Below are positions 1 through 11,119 of a stretch of 64,000 bases of DNA, one piece after another. This stretch comes from Moniliophthora roreri. Lineage: Eukaryota; Basidiomycota; Agaricomycetes; Agaricales; Marasmiaceae. The stretch's first letter is position 1. Each line of letters opens with the position of its first letter. The stretch lies in contig LATX02000194.1 in the NCBI GenBank assembly GCA_001466705.2, positions 496,001 through 560,000 of the forward strand, given 5' to 3'. Under the pieces are notes generated by a model. It did no database searches, was not told the DNA's origin, and worked only from the letters and a program-made list of their open reading frames with translations. Made by a program: the position numbers and the translations under genes.

Positions 1-860
1 GAGACCGTCATCTCCCCTGTGCTCCGCCTATTTGAGGTGTGTGGATGGTATACGAAACATTCAGAATCAAGAGTACTTAGAAATTCTAGATCATCGAATG
101 TCATGACACTGTTTACCAAGAATGGTCCAGAAGCACGGCAGCCCCTACGTTCATTCCCTATGTGACGCCTTCCGTTTGCTTTCGTGGGTCTAGATCGTTC
201 GAATGGTACGTGAGATATGTACTCAAGCGGTCTCACGGTTTACGGGACGTCTAGCTTGATGAAACAGCAAGCACCAGATCGCAGATCCACCTGTCTGTGA
301 AAAACAGGTAAATCACATCTATTAAAGGTGCACTTCCGTCAAGTGGCAAATCCAGCTAACATCTCGCAGGTTAGGAACACGCCGACAACTCCGAATCTAT
401 TTCGCATAACTGTGTCACTATGTTTACCAAGAAGAGGACAAAGCGCGTCAGCGCTACGCCCGTTAGGTCGGGATTGTTCTCTATCCTATCATGCTCCGTC
501 TATTTGGAGGTACGTTACTTATTAGGCGGAGCATTAAAGAGGACTTTACAATTCCCAGATCATGATCCAGCGCCCATGAACTAATTCATAGCTATAGATC
601 CATCTATCAGTCAACAGAGGTCAATCACATCTATCGAAGAGATGAATTCCCATGACCTGAGCAGGCGAGGGAACCCACAATGACTCCGAATTTGATTCAC
701 TATGTTTACCAAGAAAAGCATAAGGCGTCCCTGGCTCGCCACTCGGACTTCACGTGTGGAGGCCCTGACGCTACATTCGTGATGTTCCACTACTTCACGA
801 TCATTCTCTATGGATCGTTCTCTATGATCTAGCGCCCTATCGCAGTCGACATTCAAACAC
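1..860. repeat. Three decayed direct repeats of about 300 bp
   Basis: The landmark gtttaccaagaa recurs near 110, 421 and 704, each time in similar flanking context (for example aactccgaatyt just before it in the second and third units, and gctccgyctatttg at about 20 and 490). The units are heavily diverged, with indels. No convincing coding region spans them; the short open frames here differ between units and look accidental. I cannot tell whether this is an old transposon tail or a local tandem duplication. Confidence 0.55.
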
Positions 861-1059
861 TTTTTGTGATTTGATGTTCCATTCTGTGGCGAATTCTGTC
901 TCCGATGCTCTTTTTCCGTTTTCCTGCCATGATAGAATGAAATGAAACTGACCTCAAGGATAAAGTTGTTAACTGCGCACTTGACCGGTAACCTGGTACT
1001 TCGGCGAACTCATAATATCCCGAATTAGGTGTTCATCATACGAAAACTCCAGGTGGGCG

Positions 1060-1890
1060 GGGTAAAGCCCAGTATCTCCGGATTGGAACACGTTCTGGAG
1101 TGTATCAGTGTGCTCTGGTATGTCCCGGTTCTTATAATTGGACTGCGATTGCTAAATGCTCCAGATGAACGACGTTGCCACGCCTCGTCCCAGAATAGGC
1201 TTTTATGGAAGTCGGCCCTTTATGAAAGCATGTTTTTGCGCGCATTAGACGCCCGAGAGCACACCTAGATTCGTCACTGACGACTCGGAAATATTACATC
1301 TCTTGCATTGTTATACAGAGATCCGCGCAGGTTCGAAATGTTCCATTGGCTTAAAAAATCTCACTAAAAGCCATATTTTTAGATTCGGGCGTCCCTCCGC
1401 AGGTTGATCGTTTCGGTGGCTGGAGAGAATGGTACCTGATCAGGGTTGGCGCTCTTCTCTCGAGTTCGCCGTCGCATCTCTTCTGCTAAGCCCTCAGCAA
1501 AGGCACATCGTCAGAAATCGTAGGTCTCCTTTTCTTCCTTTCGTAACTCATTCACACAAGCATTCCATAGGATGTACCAAATCTGAGCTTGAAAACTGTC
1601 CGGAATACATTCTTCTAGTGTCCATGTTCTGTCGCGTATCAGCGAGTCCTTGTATGTCGCGGCTCCTACCATTGGACTGCTACATGCACCAGCCGAACGA
1701 CAGTACCACGTCTCGTCCCAGAATAGGCTTTTACGGAAGAGCGGTCTTCCATGAAAGTATGTTTTCTCGTATGTTGGACGTCTGACATCAACATTATACA
1801 TCACCGACAACCCTTGAATTTTTACGTCTTATCCGTTGTTACACGGAGATCCATGCAGGTACGCAATATTTCATCACCTCACGATCCTCA
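1060..1890. repeat. Diverged direct repeat pair, spacing about 526 bp
   Basis: The segment around 1090-1350 recurs around 1620-1880. Shared stretches include ctcgtcccagaataggcttt at about 1185 and 1711, followed in both by a similar tail (catgaaag.atgttttt/c, then a cag-aggt motif). The open frames at 1029-1268 and 1429-1785 cross the repeats but are not conserved as proteins between them, so I treat the stretch as non-coding repeat. 1890-2490 shows no recognisable gene. Confidence 0.55.
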
Positions 1891-2493
1891 CTAAGTGGCT
1901 AGAATTATTTTCTTAGCTTTGGTTATACAATCGAAGGGTCATACACCTTCCCATGGCTTTCCAAGGCTAGGAAAAGCTTCTGCCCCGGCATCGGATTGTT
2001 GGGGCTTCGAGAAGCCTCCCACAAAACAGGTGCAGGGCACGCAATCGTTGCTCACAAACATGCGTCAGCATTGAATAGAACGCTCATCTAATGCCCATCT
2101 CTCGAATAAAATTGCCTCCGGGGGCCTATTTCAAAGTTGCTACCTCGTGGATCCCGTATGTTCATTGTCTGCATTCGCACTTTCTGGGCGCTAATATTCC
2201 GCAGCTTTTCTTTGCGCGGTCACTCTATTGCTTGCATGTGCTAGCCCGCTACTACGATCATATTCCCGTAAAATTGGGACATAGCAGGTAGCGTCACGGT
2301 CGTTCTATGTCAGCGCTGTTGAGTTAGCTGCGTAGGAGGATGCGGAAGTCTCCGGAGTGCACAGATCACCTCTGTAAGGTGGAGCATGTGACGTGTTTGC
2401 CAGGCAACAATTGCGCGGCTTCAACGTTTCGTCCTGCATCCTAACGAAAATAAAAGAGCTCGAGGCACTCCGGTCACTTTTCTTCATCCGAAG

Positions 2494-4305
2494 ATGCTCC
2501 TCCACGCCTTCGCTCACCCTATCCTAACTCGCTCCGTTACGGAGCTTAATGCAACCCTTGCTGCTATGGATGTAGCAACAGCATCTGTAGCTCAATGTGA
2601 TACGCTTCTGAAGTGCCGAAGCCTCAACGACATTCTCTGGACCTGCGCCTCGGTCATTTTCATCTGCACTTGGGTTGCCGTTCACCCGGATGTTCCTCAC
2701 CCCGATGATCATACCATGGTCGTTTGGCTGAAATATGCCATGGTTACAGTCTATGCGTTGATTGGCCCCGAGCTGATTATGGTGTGGTCTTTGCGACAAA
2801 AGCTTTCTGCGGATAAAGTTTATGCCAAATACAAGAGTATGACTTCGGACTTCTAACTTGCCACGCGGAGTATCTGATTTTATGTGACAGAATATGGATG
2901 GTCAAAGGCTCATGCATATCTTCTAATCATAGGAGGTTTCTCTTTATACGACGGAGATGAATGTGTGGGTATCCTACGAGACCGCGAGAAGATGGAAGAT
3001 GAACCACAGAAGTTTAAGTAAGCTATTCTGTCTCTCCTTCCAAGGTATACCTTATACTCTGACCTAACTACTTAATTTAGGGATGTGCTGAGCGAAATGC
3101 AGCTCGAAGAACACATAGATTCGTGGCTGCCGCCAAATGGAAAACCAGCCTGGGAAGAGAAAGCAGGAGGAATAAATGTGTTTAATCAAAGCTATGGTCT
3201 TTCTGAAGATCCAACATCTTACATGATTCCAGTTCTTCATGTACAAGAAAACGATCCGGTTTGTCATTTTTAGGTCAGCGCTCTGGGAAGATTCTGAACC
3301 CAGTTCTTGAAGACGGATGTTGTTGATTTCAACACAAAGAAGGCTACATGCCTTCTCGAACTCTTGCTTGCAAAGGGCTTCATCGAAATCACCGAAGACG
3401 AAGTCATGGCAAGAGGTAAAGGGGACGCCTTGGCGAAAGTCATCGTGATTTTCCAAGTCGGATGGTTCATTCTGCAGTGCATTGCTCGCAAAGTGGAAGG
3501 CCATGGATTCGCCGACATCGAGGTAATCACTCTTGCACATGCGGCCATCCTTGTGGTACCCTATTACTACTGGTGGAACAAACCTCTCCGCGTGCGTAAT
3601 CCTGTTCGTGTAATGTGGCGTAGACGCGAATATCCACCCAAAGAAGACACCAAGGGCGATCCGTCTCTTTTGCAGCAGGCCAGGACTTTTCTAAGGGAAG
3701 GTCCTCGGAAAGTCATGGAATATCTAGTGTATGATGTTAGAAATAACTTAAAACACTACCATGATTTCTCAGGCTCCTCGAAGCAGCTCCAAGTCCCGAC
3801 TTACCTTGGTTGGAAACCAACGGTCTTTTTCTTCTTCTTCATCGGAACCCTCAGAGAGGCTTTACTGCCAAACTGTCGACCTAGATCACTTTTCTACAAC
3901 GGAACATCGAAGATAATGCCCGTCAAAGGCTATGCGGTCTACATTGCTGGATTTTTATTCGCAGCAGTCCATTTCTTTCCCTGGGACTCCGCTTTTCCAA
4001 CTGGGTTCGAGAGGGATGTGTGGCGTGCAGCTGCAATTGCGCTCATATCCGTACCAATCTTAATGGCACCATTCCATTACTTCAGTATCCAGGGACGCAT
4101 GGAGGGTTTTAAAGAGGGACAAGGAAAAAAGGACCGATACTTGAAGCAGGAACGATATTGCAACAAAGTGATCTTCTTCTTGTCCGGGTTGTACTGTCTT
4201 GCTAGATTGGCAACGGTCGTCATTGCGTTCACGACGCTGAGGGCTTTGCCCGTTGACGTCCGTCAAGCCGTTGAATGGACACAACTCATTCCACACATCG
4301 GTTGA
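2494..4305 (+). CDS. Multi-pass membrane protein of an uncharacterised fungal family, copy A
   Basis: Four exons were inferred: 2494-2836, 2891-3017, 3081-3258 and 3304-4305. They splice in phase to 549 aa. The protein opens with a signal-like N-terminus, then a conserved block with DILWTCASVIFICTWVAVHP, a second membrane segment with GPELIMVW, a KYGW..AH...GGFSLYDGDE block, a variable hydrophilic middle, then LAKGFIEITEDE, QVGWFILQCIAR, a YYYWWNKPLRVRNPVRV block and about four further membrane segments, ending in the family-typical WTQLIPHIG. Family members are widespread in filamentous fungi and usually left as hypothetical; no catalytic motif is visible. This is the most diverged copy in the window, with a longer and different middle region. 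No function is assigned. The start is the first ATG before the hydrophobic leader. Confidence 0.85.
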
Positions 4306-5827
4306 ACGGCTGGGCCAAAGGTCTTCCGCCTTCCCTTTTACTGTTGCCATCAAGGCAGGTCCTTTGGACGGCAATATAGCATGCATACATGATTTTATAA
4401 TATTGCAAGATGTACTTTAGTCGCACCGGATCTCTCGTATGTTGTATATTAACTCGTATGCTTACCTGTCTACTCAAATACCTGACCTGTATATTTTGTG
4501 TATATTACCTTAGGGTTCATTTACTACTCTACCCAATGTAAAATAGACAACTTGTCTCCAATACTCAACGTGTTGTTTATTTTGACAATGGTTGGTAATG
4601 GTAAGCATCGGCACTCGAGAAGTAAAGCAGTAGAGTGGCCAAAAACAGCAGGCGCTTTGGTAGGCGTGGGATTTTCGGCGTCGACAGTCGCCGAAAATGA
4701 GGTTTCAAGGAAGCGAACGAGGTCATGTGACCTCGTCGCTTCTTCCTCGCGTCAAGCATCCTCGGAGACTCAAGCAGCGAGCTTGAGACTCTCCTCGCCT
4801 CCCCATCACCGGTTGTAAGTGTAGACCTCTTGCTAGGCCATCAGACATCCAGAAGGTCACTTCCAGACGTTCGCGTCTCCTTGAAAGCCTAGTAGTACAG
4901 GCCTGAGAAAGTGGTGTGATGGTCCAGACCCTCGTTACCAAATGCAGCGTATAATTCTCACACTGCATCGTTGTCTCTCGTTTCATCGGACACCTGGGAG
5001 ATCGCTATCGCTACGAAAAAGTACCAGCATTTTTGTGTCACAACCCCATTTCCAGCGAAAATCAACATGCAACACACTCGACTCCCTTGTTTGTTGGTAT
5101 TTTCGCGTATACTGCCAAGCAGTCAACGAACCGGTTGAATCCTGATTGCTGAATGTGGCGTTGATAGTGACGTGGTGAAGGACCTCGTACCACGAAGGTG
5201 CGTTGCCAGAACTAGAGTGTTTGTGATGTTACTAATTTTGAAGGGCCTGTAGTAGAAGACAGCGAAATGACGCATTCATGTACCACGAGCCGAATACTAA
5301 AGGATACATACAGAAGTGGCAGTTGTTGTAGAGTATAGGGGGCCTGGGCATCAGTTTTGGATACTCTAACGGTACGTCTTTTATCGTGCTTTTTCCACGT
5401 ACTCACCCTCTGTGCAAACCAGACTCTTACGCAACCTACCAGCCGATTCGCACAGGGCCATATGACATGGAGCATCGTGATGCACAACGGTTGCACCTCG
5501 TCTTCTCAATTATGCGCATCTCCATAGGAAGTGAGGAGCGGGAAAGTCGATATCAAGCCACTTGACCGGAAGAGTGATTCATAGATGTGCAGCAATGAGT
5601 AAACGTTCCCTTGTTACCTTGCGAAGTATATCTCTGACAGCGCTATACACGTTCTGCGACTTTCTCGCGATCGGTTCCCACTCATCTCGACCAATTTTGT
5701 CGTTTCCAACGCCTGATCCCGGGCCTTTGTTTCCCATCGCTACAAGCACAGTGCGGCGTTATAGTTTGATGCCAACACAATCGATGCCTTCGTCACCTGT
5801 CAAATACTACAACAGGAATCAACAAGA
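4306..5827. other. Intergenic region A-B without recognised gene
   Basis: Apart from the hairpin cluster at 4671-4787 I see no conserved coding signal. Open frames such as 4498-4818 (+) and 5212-5496 (-) have no recognisable domain, no splice context and no counterpart in the paralogous spacers. Confidence 0.5.
4671..4787. repeat. Cluster of three short hairpins
   Basis: Three inverted repeats lie within 120 bp. One has 10-bp perfect arms (attttcggcg / cgccgaaaat) at 4671-4698. One has 9-bp arms (acgaggtca tg tgacctcgt) at 4717-4736. One has 7-bp arms (ctcaagc / gcttgag) at 4769-4787. They sit in the 1.5-kb gap between copies A and B, which otherwise holds no gene I can support. Confidence 0.5.
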
Positions 5828-7554
5828 ATGACCTTATTCGTTTCCAGTGCTCATTGTCTATTGGCAACTTTGGTCTCTACAAGAATGGGTTACATGTCGA
5901 CGTTGGGTTGTATAATGATTCTTCCCTATTTCCCCGTGGCCGCTGCCGCCACGAACACTTCTAATACTTCATTCGACCCCGCAACCAGCACCGGTGAATG
6001 TATCAACATCAACGAATGCAGAACAGTTACTGATATCCTATGGAGCTGTCTCTCAGTCGTCTTGATCTGCACCTGGGTTGCTATTCATCCAAACATTCCA
6101 CACGTCGAAACTCACCCGGCAGTTGTGGTCTACCAGAACCTCGAGTTGATGGTTATCGCGCTCCTCGCGCCCGAGTTGATCATTTTGTGGGCGATGAGGC
6201 AGTGGATCTCTGCTAGAGATATTGCGAAGGAGTTTGGGAGTGAGTCATTAAGTTGGCTTTGGCATTGAGAAGTTGATCGATAATTTTATGTAGAGTATGG
6301 ATGGGGAAAGACGCATGGATTCTTCCTTCTTATGGGAGGATTCACTCTCTACGATGGCGATAAATTTCGCGGTTATATCTGGGAAGAATATGAAAGGTAT
6401 GATGCGAATAGGTATCTAGATGAGATTATGTACTACCGCAAAGGGCTTCAAAAAGTGTTTGACGATGCGGATTCACTGCCTGGGGTGAGTATCTCAGTAC
6501 CTTGTCTTCTTCAATCTGATCACTGGATAATCTGTTCTAGGACGCAAAAACTCAACCGGTATTCTGGTTCATATACGTCTCGATGAATTTTCAGAACTAA
6601 TCATTTATCTGCTAGAAGAAGCCCGAAGAAAGTCAATTACTACCCATCCTAGACTACCTTTTTATCCACGGATACATCACTCTCACCGAAGACGAAATCA
6701 AGGGCAAGAGCCAAGGCGACATCATCTCCAAATCCATAGCCATAATCCAAACAACATGGTTCCTATTACAAACCATAACGCGTGCAACTCAAGGACTCGC
6801 TATTACCGAAATCGAAATTGTGACAGTGGCATTTGCCTTGCTCAATTTCGGTACATTCTTTTTGTGGTGGAATAAACCACTACGCGTTCGACACCCAGTT
6901 CGCGTTACTTGGCGACAAAAAGAATGGGACCAGGATCTGGCGAATCGAATATGGAGTTATGGTCCACCGAGTTTGGCAAGTGTCGTTCACAAAGGAACCG
7001 TTGCGCTTGTGGAGTACATCACCGAAATGGACGCAGATACCATACCGAAATTGATTATGTGGTTGATATGTCTTCCATTCTTCATCCCATGGCATATCTT
7101 TGGTGTGGGTGTCGAGATTCTTGGCGGCAATCTCCTTCGTTTGCTCCCAGATGTGTTATTCAGCACAAGATTGCATAGACAACCGCTTTTGATGTATATT
7201 GCCGTGTATTCCGTTGCAGGATTATTCGGAGTGATACATTGTGTCCCGTGGGTTTTTTCAGAGGCATTTCTGTTCCCGACGGATGTCGAACAGTTGTTGT
7301 GGCGTGTATCTGCTGTTGCGGTGTCTGCTGCACCGATTGGGATGGGGTCCATACACTGGTATGCCCAGGCGAGGAAGGGGACTTCGTCGAACTGGGTGGA
7401 GAAGGTGGTGGTTGGTTTTGCTGTTGTGCTTGGTATATCGTATATTGTTGCTCGGCTGGCGCTTCTTGTTCTCGCTTTGACGACGTTGCGAAATCTTCCT
7501 CAGAGCGCGTATAAAACTGTACAATGGACTACATATATTCCTCATATTGGTTAA
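5828..7554 (+). CDS. Multi-pass membrane protein of an uncharacterised fungal family, copy B
   Basis: Inferred exons are 5828-6239, 6294-6484, 6541-6558 (an 18-nt micro-exon) and 6616-7554. All junctions are GT-AG and in phase, giving 519 aa. A hydrophobic leader ends near VAAAATNTS, so a secretory-pathway N-terminus is likely; the internal Met at 5885 is an alternative start. The family blocks are present: ECRTVTDILWSCLSVVLICTW, LLAPELIILWAMRQW, KYGWGKTHGFFLLMGG, DGDKFRGY, HGYITLTEDEI, QTTWFLLQ, FLWWNKPLRVRHPVRV, and the terminal VQWTTYIPHIG. Compared with D-F it is clearly diverged and has no near-identical flanks, so it predates the tandem array. Biochemical function is unknown; plasma or internal membrane localisation is inferred only from hydrophobicity. 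Confidence 0.85.
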
Positions 7555-8580
7555 AACGTTAGGTATGTATCTTGTGTTCTTCACTGCTTACATATCGTTC
7601 ATTGACTATTCGCGTTGGGTCGAAGCTCCCATTTTATTGTATTTTTAGAACTAGGCTACAATGCTGTTCGCTGTATCTTCATAATGTGTAAATTAATAGA
7701 TCCAGAGGATAGTCCGACGCTTCTCAAGCGTATAATCTACAGTTTTCGCTCCGGGTAACAGGTTCATAGTGAAACTAGACGTGCACAATTGTGAAGCCCG
7801 CACAGTAGACTGGTTGATGGCATGAAGCGAGTTGTGCCTTTACAGGAGCAATGCCAGGTTAACTGACATTAGCTTTGGTCGAAGAGTACCGCGGCACTAG
7901 GACTGAAGAGGAAAGAGCCTCAGTCGGAAATGAGAGCAGGTGACAGGACTAATGAGACCAGATCTGATTTGGGGCATTCAACACTGCGCAGCTTGAGTTT
8001 GCTGATCGTGATACAGAAAATGAATACGAGTCGCTTGTTTCAGGTAAGCTGTCGCCGTGGGTGCTGCTCAGATGAGATGTGCCATGATAGCATCAATTGT
8101 AGCGTGTTCGAGAAACTGTGGAATCGATGTCGGCGATATTGAGGACGGAGAACACGGGAAAGAAGCTCGGATGGCATGAGTTCCGCCCTTGTTGTGGAGT
8201 ATGTTGCCATGGGCTGGAGTGGCTTAAGAGAGGAAGGAACGATTTTGGGCTGAATAATTTCCAGAAGGAATCTTGAGTAGAAGCACCACGAAATCCGTGT
8301 TAAACGCGGAGCGGTCCTTTACGTTGTAATGGAGTGGTGAGCCCTGGAATTTGGGGTGTGGAGCAACACAGAGACAACATAGAAGCAACAGAAGTGAAAT
8401 GATGCTCAGGGTCGTTAGAGTTAGGCTAGAAGGGGTGTGGAGAGTGGGACAAGAATGGGGTATCTTCTCGCTGGCGCCGGGAGGAAGCATTCAGAATCAG
8501 AACAAGTGGAGTGGAAAAAGAGCGAGGCGGGATGGACTGTTGGCTTGAGGATTTATTTCGATGCTTCAGAAGGAGGGATA
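7555..8580. other. Intergenic region B-C, no recognised gene
   Basis: No conserved domain, RNA gene or repeat was recognised. A minus-strand open frame at 8224-8490 contains a Leu-rich hydrophobic run (SIISLLLLLCCLC), but there is nothing else to support it as a gene. Confidence 0.4.
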
Positions 8581-9507
8581 TTATGTGACGCACCACAACA
8601 TGTAGGTACTAGCACTCCCGAACATAATAGATTGAACACTGCCCAGTCCTTCGAGTCCACATCGCCGCCGAGCTGAGAGATAGGTGTTGTAGTTATCCAC
8701 CCAACGGTCTGAATTTACAATCAGCAGCATCTTTAGAAGGTGGGTGGAGTTCCTGCTAGCTTTCCAGTTTACTGAGCTGTGGAATGTGAACAAACCAGTG
8801 AAATTACCGAGTAGGAATGTCGTTTGAAGATTTTGGCCGGGGTATAGGCATTGTTATTGAGAGTTGACGAAGGATTTGAAATACGTCTAAATTCTTTCCT
8901 TGTCGCGTACTGACAATCATTGAGCAAACTCGAGTTCGAGTTGATCGAGGCCCTCGGCAGGCTTTTCAAGGGTCTAGACCACCACGCGTCATCGCCACCT
9001 AAACAAATGACAAACAAAGCAGAACGCCCGCTAGGCCAGCGCCTTTTTTACGTTTCCTCTTTCTTCCTCTGTGCTTCATTCTCATTGTCTGCTGTTAGCT
9101 CAGGAAACTTACACTTTTGAAAAACGACGCTTCCAACACGACGTCTACAAATGAACTGGGACTCGGAACTGCCACTGGACATCCCTCTCAAATATCCGAT
9201 AGATAATCTAGGCATATCTCCTTGTTCCATTTTGGATGGCACGGTAAATCCGTTGAATGAGGAAATACCGTTCGTGTATTCCCTCAAAGCAGTTTGCAAG
9301 GGCGTCTAGTCAGATTCATGAACGTGACCCCTGGCTCCAGGTACAACACCCTTTCACTGCCTTATGCTGCATACACATGGTTTGACAGCTACGATTCAAG
9401 CTGTCATGTCAATCGAGGCGATAATCATTGATAATGGGGATACTTCATGCAGCTTCTCGCAAGTCACTTGACCAATAAAGGCACTCTAAAACCTTGGACC
9501 ATTTGAT
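8581..9507. repeat. Partial upstream module of the membrane-protein repeat unit (copy C side)
   Basis: The motif gacgcaccacaacat at about 8588 recurs near 19954 and 26272. The motif ttcaagggtctagaccacca(c/t)gcg at about 8964 recurs near 14321, 20272 and 26591. A promoter-like block at about 9420-9490 recurs before copies D, E and F. This shows copy C belongs to the same duplication series, but its unit lacks about 1.7 kb of the module present in D-F. Confidence 0.65.
9418..9490 (+). promoter_or_regulatory. Conserved promoter-proximal block before copy C
   Basis: The pattern cattgataatggggatacttcatgcag followed by cacttgaccaataaaggc is almost the same as the blocks upstream of E (23361-23433) and F (28703-28770). 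Conservation between otherwise drifting spacers suggests a regulatory element, although recent shared ancestry alone could also explain it. Confidence 0.45.
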
Positions 9508-9510
9508 TCA

Positions 9511-10770
9511 ATGCCCTCTAGCCCAAACCCTCGCTGCTACCAACTCTTCCGTCACCTATTCGATCCCACAACCGGCAAATGCGTCAACATTGATGGATAT
9601 AGAACCGTTTCTGATATCATATACAGCTGCCTATCAGTCGTGCTCATTTGTATATGGATAGCGATACATCCGAACGTTCCGGAGGTGGGGAAACATCCAG
9701 CGGTGGTGCTCTGCTCTACGGTAACTTTCAAATCATGATTATCGCACTTCTCGCACCGGAGCTCATTATTCCGCTGGCGCTGAGGCACTGGTTCTCTGCT
9801 AAAAAGATTGCAGAGAAATATAAAAGTATGTATCGTTCTTTCATCTCTTGAACCGCAACTCTGAGTGTTTAACGCGGAGTACGGGTGGGGAATGCAATGA
9901 AGTTGACGAAGAGGTGCGTTTTTACCTCTTTCTCATACTATCGCCTTACTGAACAGAATGCCGTAGGAAGAAGACGAAAAAGATGAAGGACAAGTGGACG
10001 ATCAATTCACGTCAGATCAAACACATTTATTAGCCAACTCCGAGTCACAACTCCCTGGAAGTTCTGTAGGCCTTTTATCTCAAGAATACCTCCGCCCCAC
10101 ATATAACTGATCATATCACCAGGAGGATCATGCACCTGAACCATCCGAGTCATGTCTTTTGGAGTATCTCATTGCTCCGGCTATATCAAGGATAACATCA
10201 GCCACGGCGACATCATATCAAAGTCAATCGCTGTTGTACAAATGACCTGGTTCCTGCTCCAAGTGATTGCTCGCGCAGTCAATAGACTCGCCATCACCGG
10301 GCTCGAGATTGTGACGGTAGCGTTTGCCCTCCTCAATTTTAGCACCTATTTCTTGTGGTGGAACAAACCACTTAGGGCGCGCCATCCTGTTCCAGTGTTC
10401 ACGTGTATTCGCGGCAAAACAAATAGAAACACAGTTCCGAATCGACCGAGACCAGGCGGCAGACAGGTCACGGTGCCATTTTCAAAGGAATCAGTGCATT
10501 TGCCTCCTGTGTCGTAGGCTCAAACGATAAGGCAGACAGTACTCTGGAACTGTTCTTTTTGTCCATGTTCATCCCGCCATTTTCGATTGTACAGTTTTTT
10601 TTTATCGCGAGTTGGAGATCCAGATACTGGGAATCACATCTGGTCTTTTCTCTTGGTATCCGGATTTCGGTATGTCAACACTTGTGGTTTCCGGCAGCCC
10701 GATTTCGACTTTTGGTCGATTACTGCTATGACAGACTAGTCAATGTTGCATTCACGGCGAGGGCATAAAT
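9511..10770 (+). pseudogene. Broken copy C of the membrane-protein family
   Basis: The sequence aligns by eye with copies D-F from the start codon region to the last membrane segments but is not translatable. Compared with D, about 20 nt of the leader are missing. About 5 extra nt near 9716 shift the frame. The first intron acceptor reads gcgg instead of gcag near 9880. Roughly 150 nt of exon 2 (the DGEKFCGY region) are deleted at about 9897. Further frame breaks follow 10500. The ITITEDE part of exon 4 is also lost. Recognisable fragments include the TVSDIIYSCLSVVLIC block and the FLWWNKPL block. This is a clear pseudogene within the array. Confidence 0.85.
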
Positions 10771-11119
10771 TGTATGAATTTTGGGTAAGAGAAAGTGTCA
10801 AGAACATTTCGTCGACAAGCTGGAAGCCGTTGTCGAGAGCGTAGTATGGGATGGAATGAAAGTTACACGAGGAGATAGTTCTGACAATGCGGATGATGAA
10901 GGCATTGATCCCAAGGACGGTGAAAACGAGTCGGACTACGGTGACAATATTTGAACCCCCAATTTTCTATATGTACAGTATGAATCAATTGGTGTATTTT
11001 CCAGAATATGAGATTCGAAGCGAGACGAAAGTAATACATTATGCCTAGCTAGGATTGCCCGTGACTCCATCAACGAGAGAACCGATCTTCATAAAAATCA
11101 TTGAACTGCATGGATATCT
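10771..11119. other. Spacer between copy C remnant and P450
   Basis: An open stretch ending at about 10953 on + encodes an acidic tail (for example DNADDEGIDPKDGENESD) without a start or upstream exon that I can support. No other feature was seen. The end of the convergent P450 gene lies at 11120. Confidence 0.3.

Noticed and set aside
6987..7352. 121-aa minus-strand frame in copy B
   Set aside because: Antisense to the B coding exon; no independent evidence.
7239..7514. Cys-rich plus-strand frame within copy B
   Set aside because: Out-of-frame shadow of exon 4 of copy B. The Cys come from tgt/tgc created by shifting Val/Leu codons.
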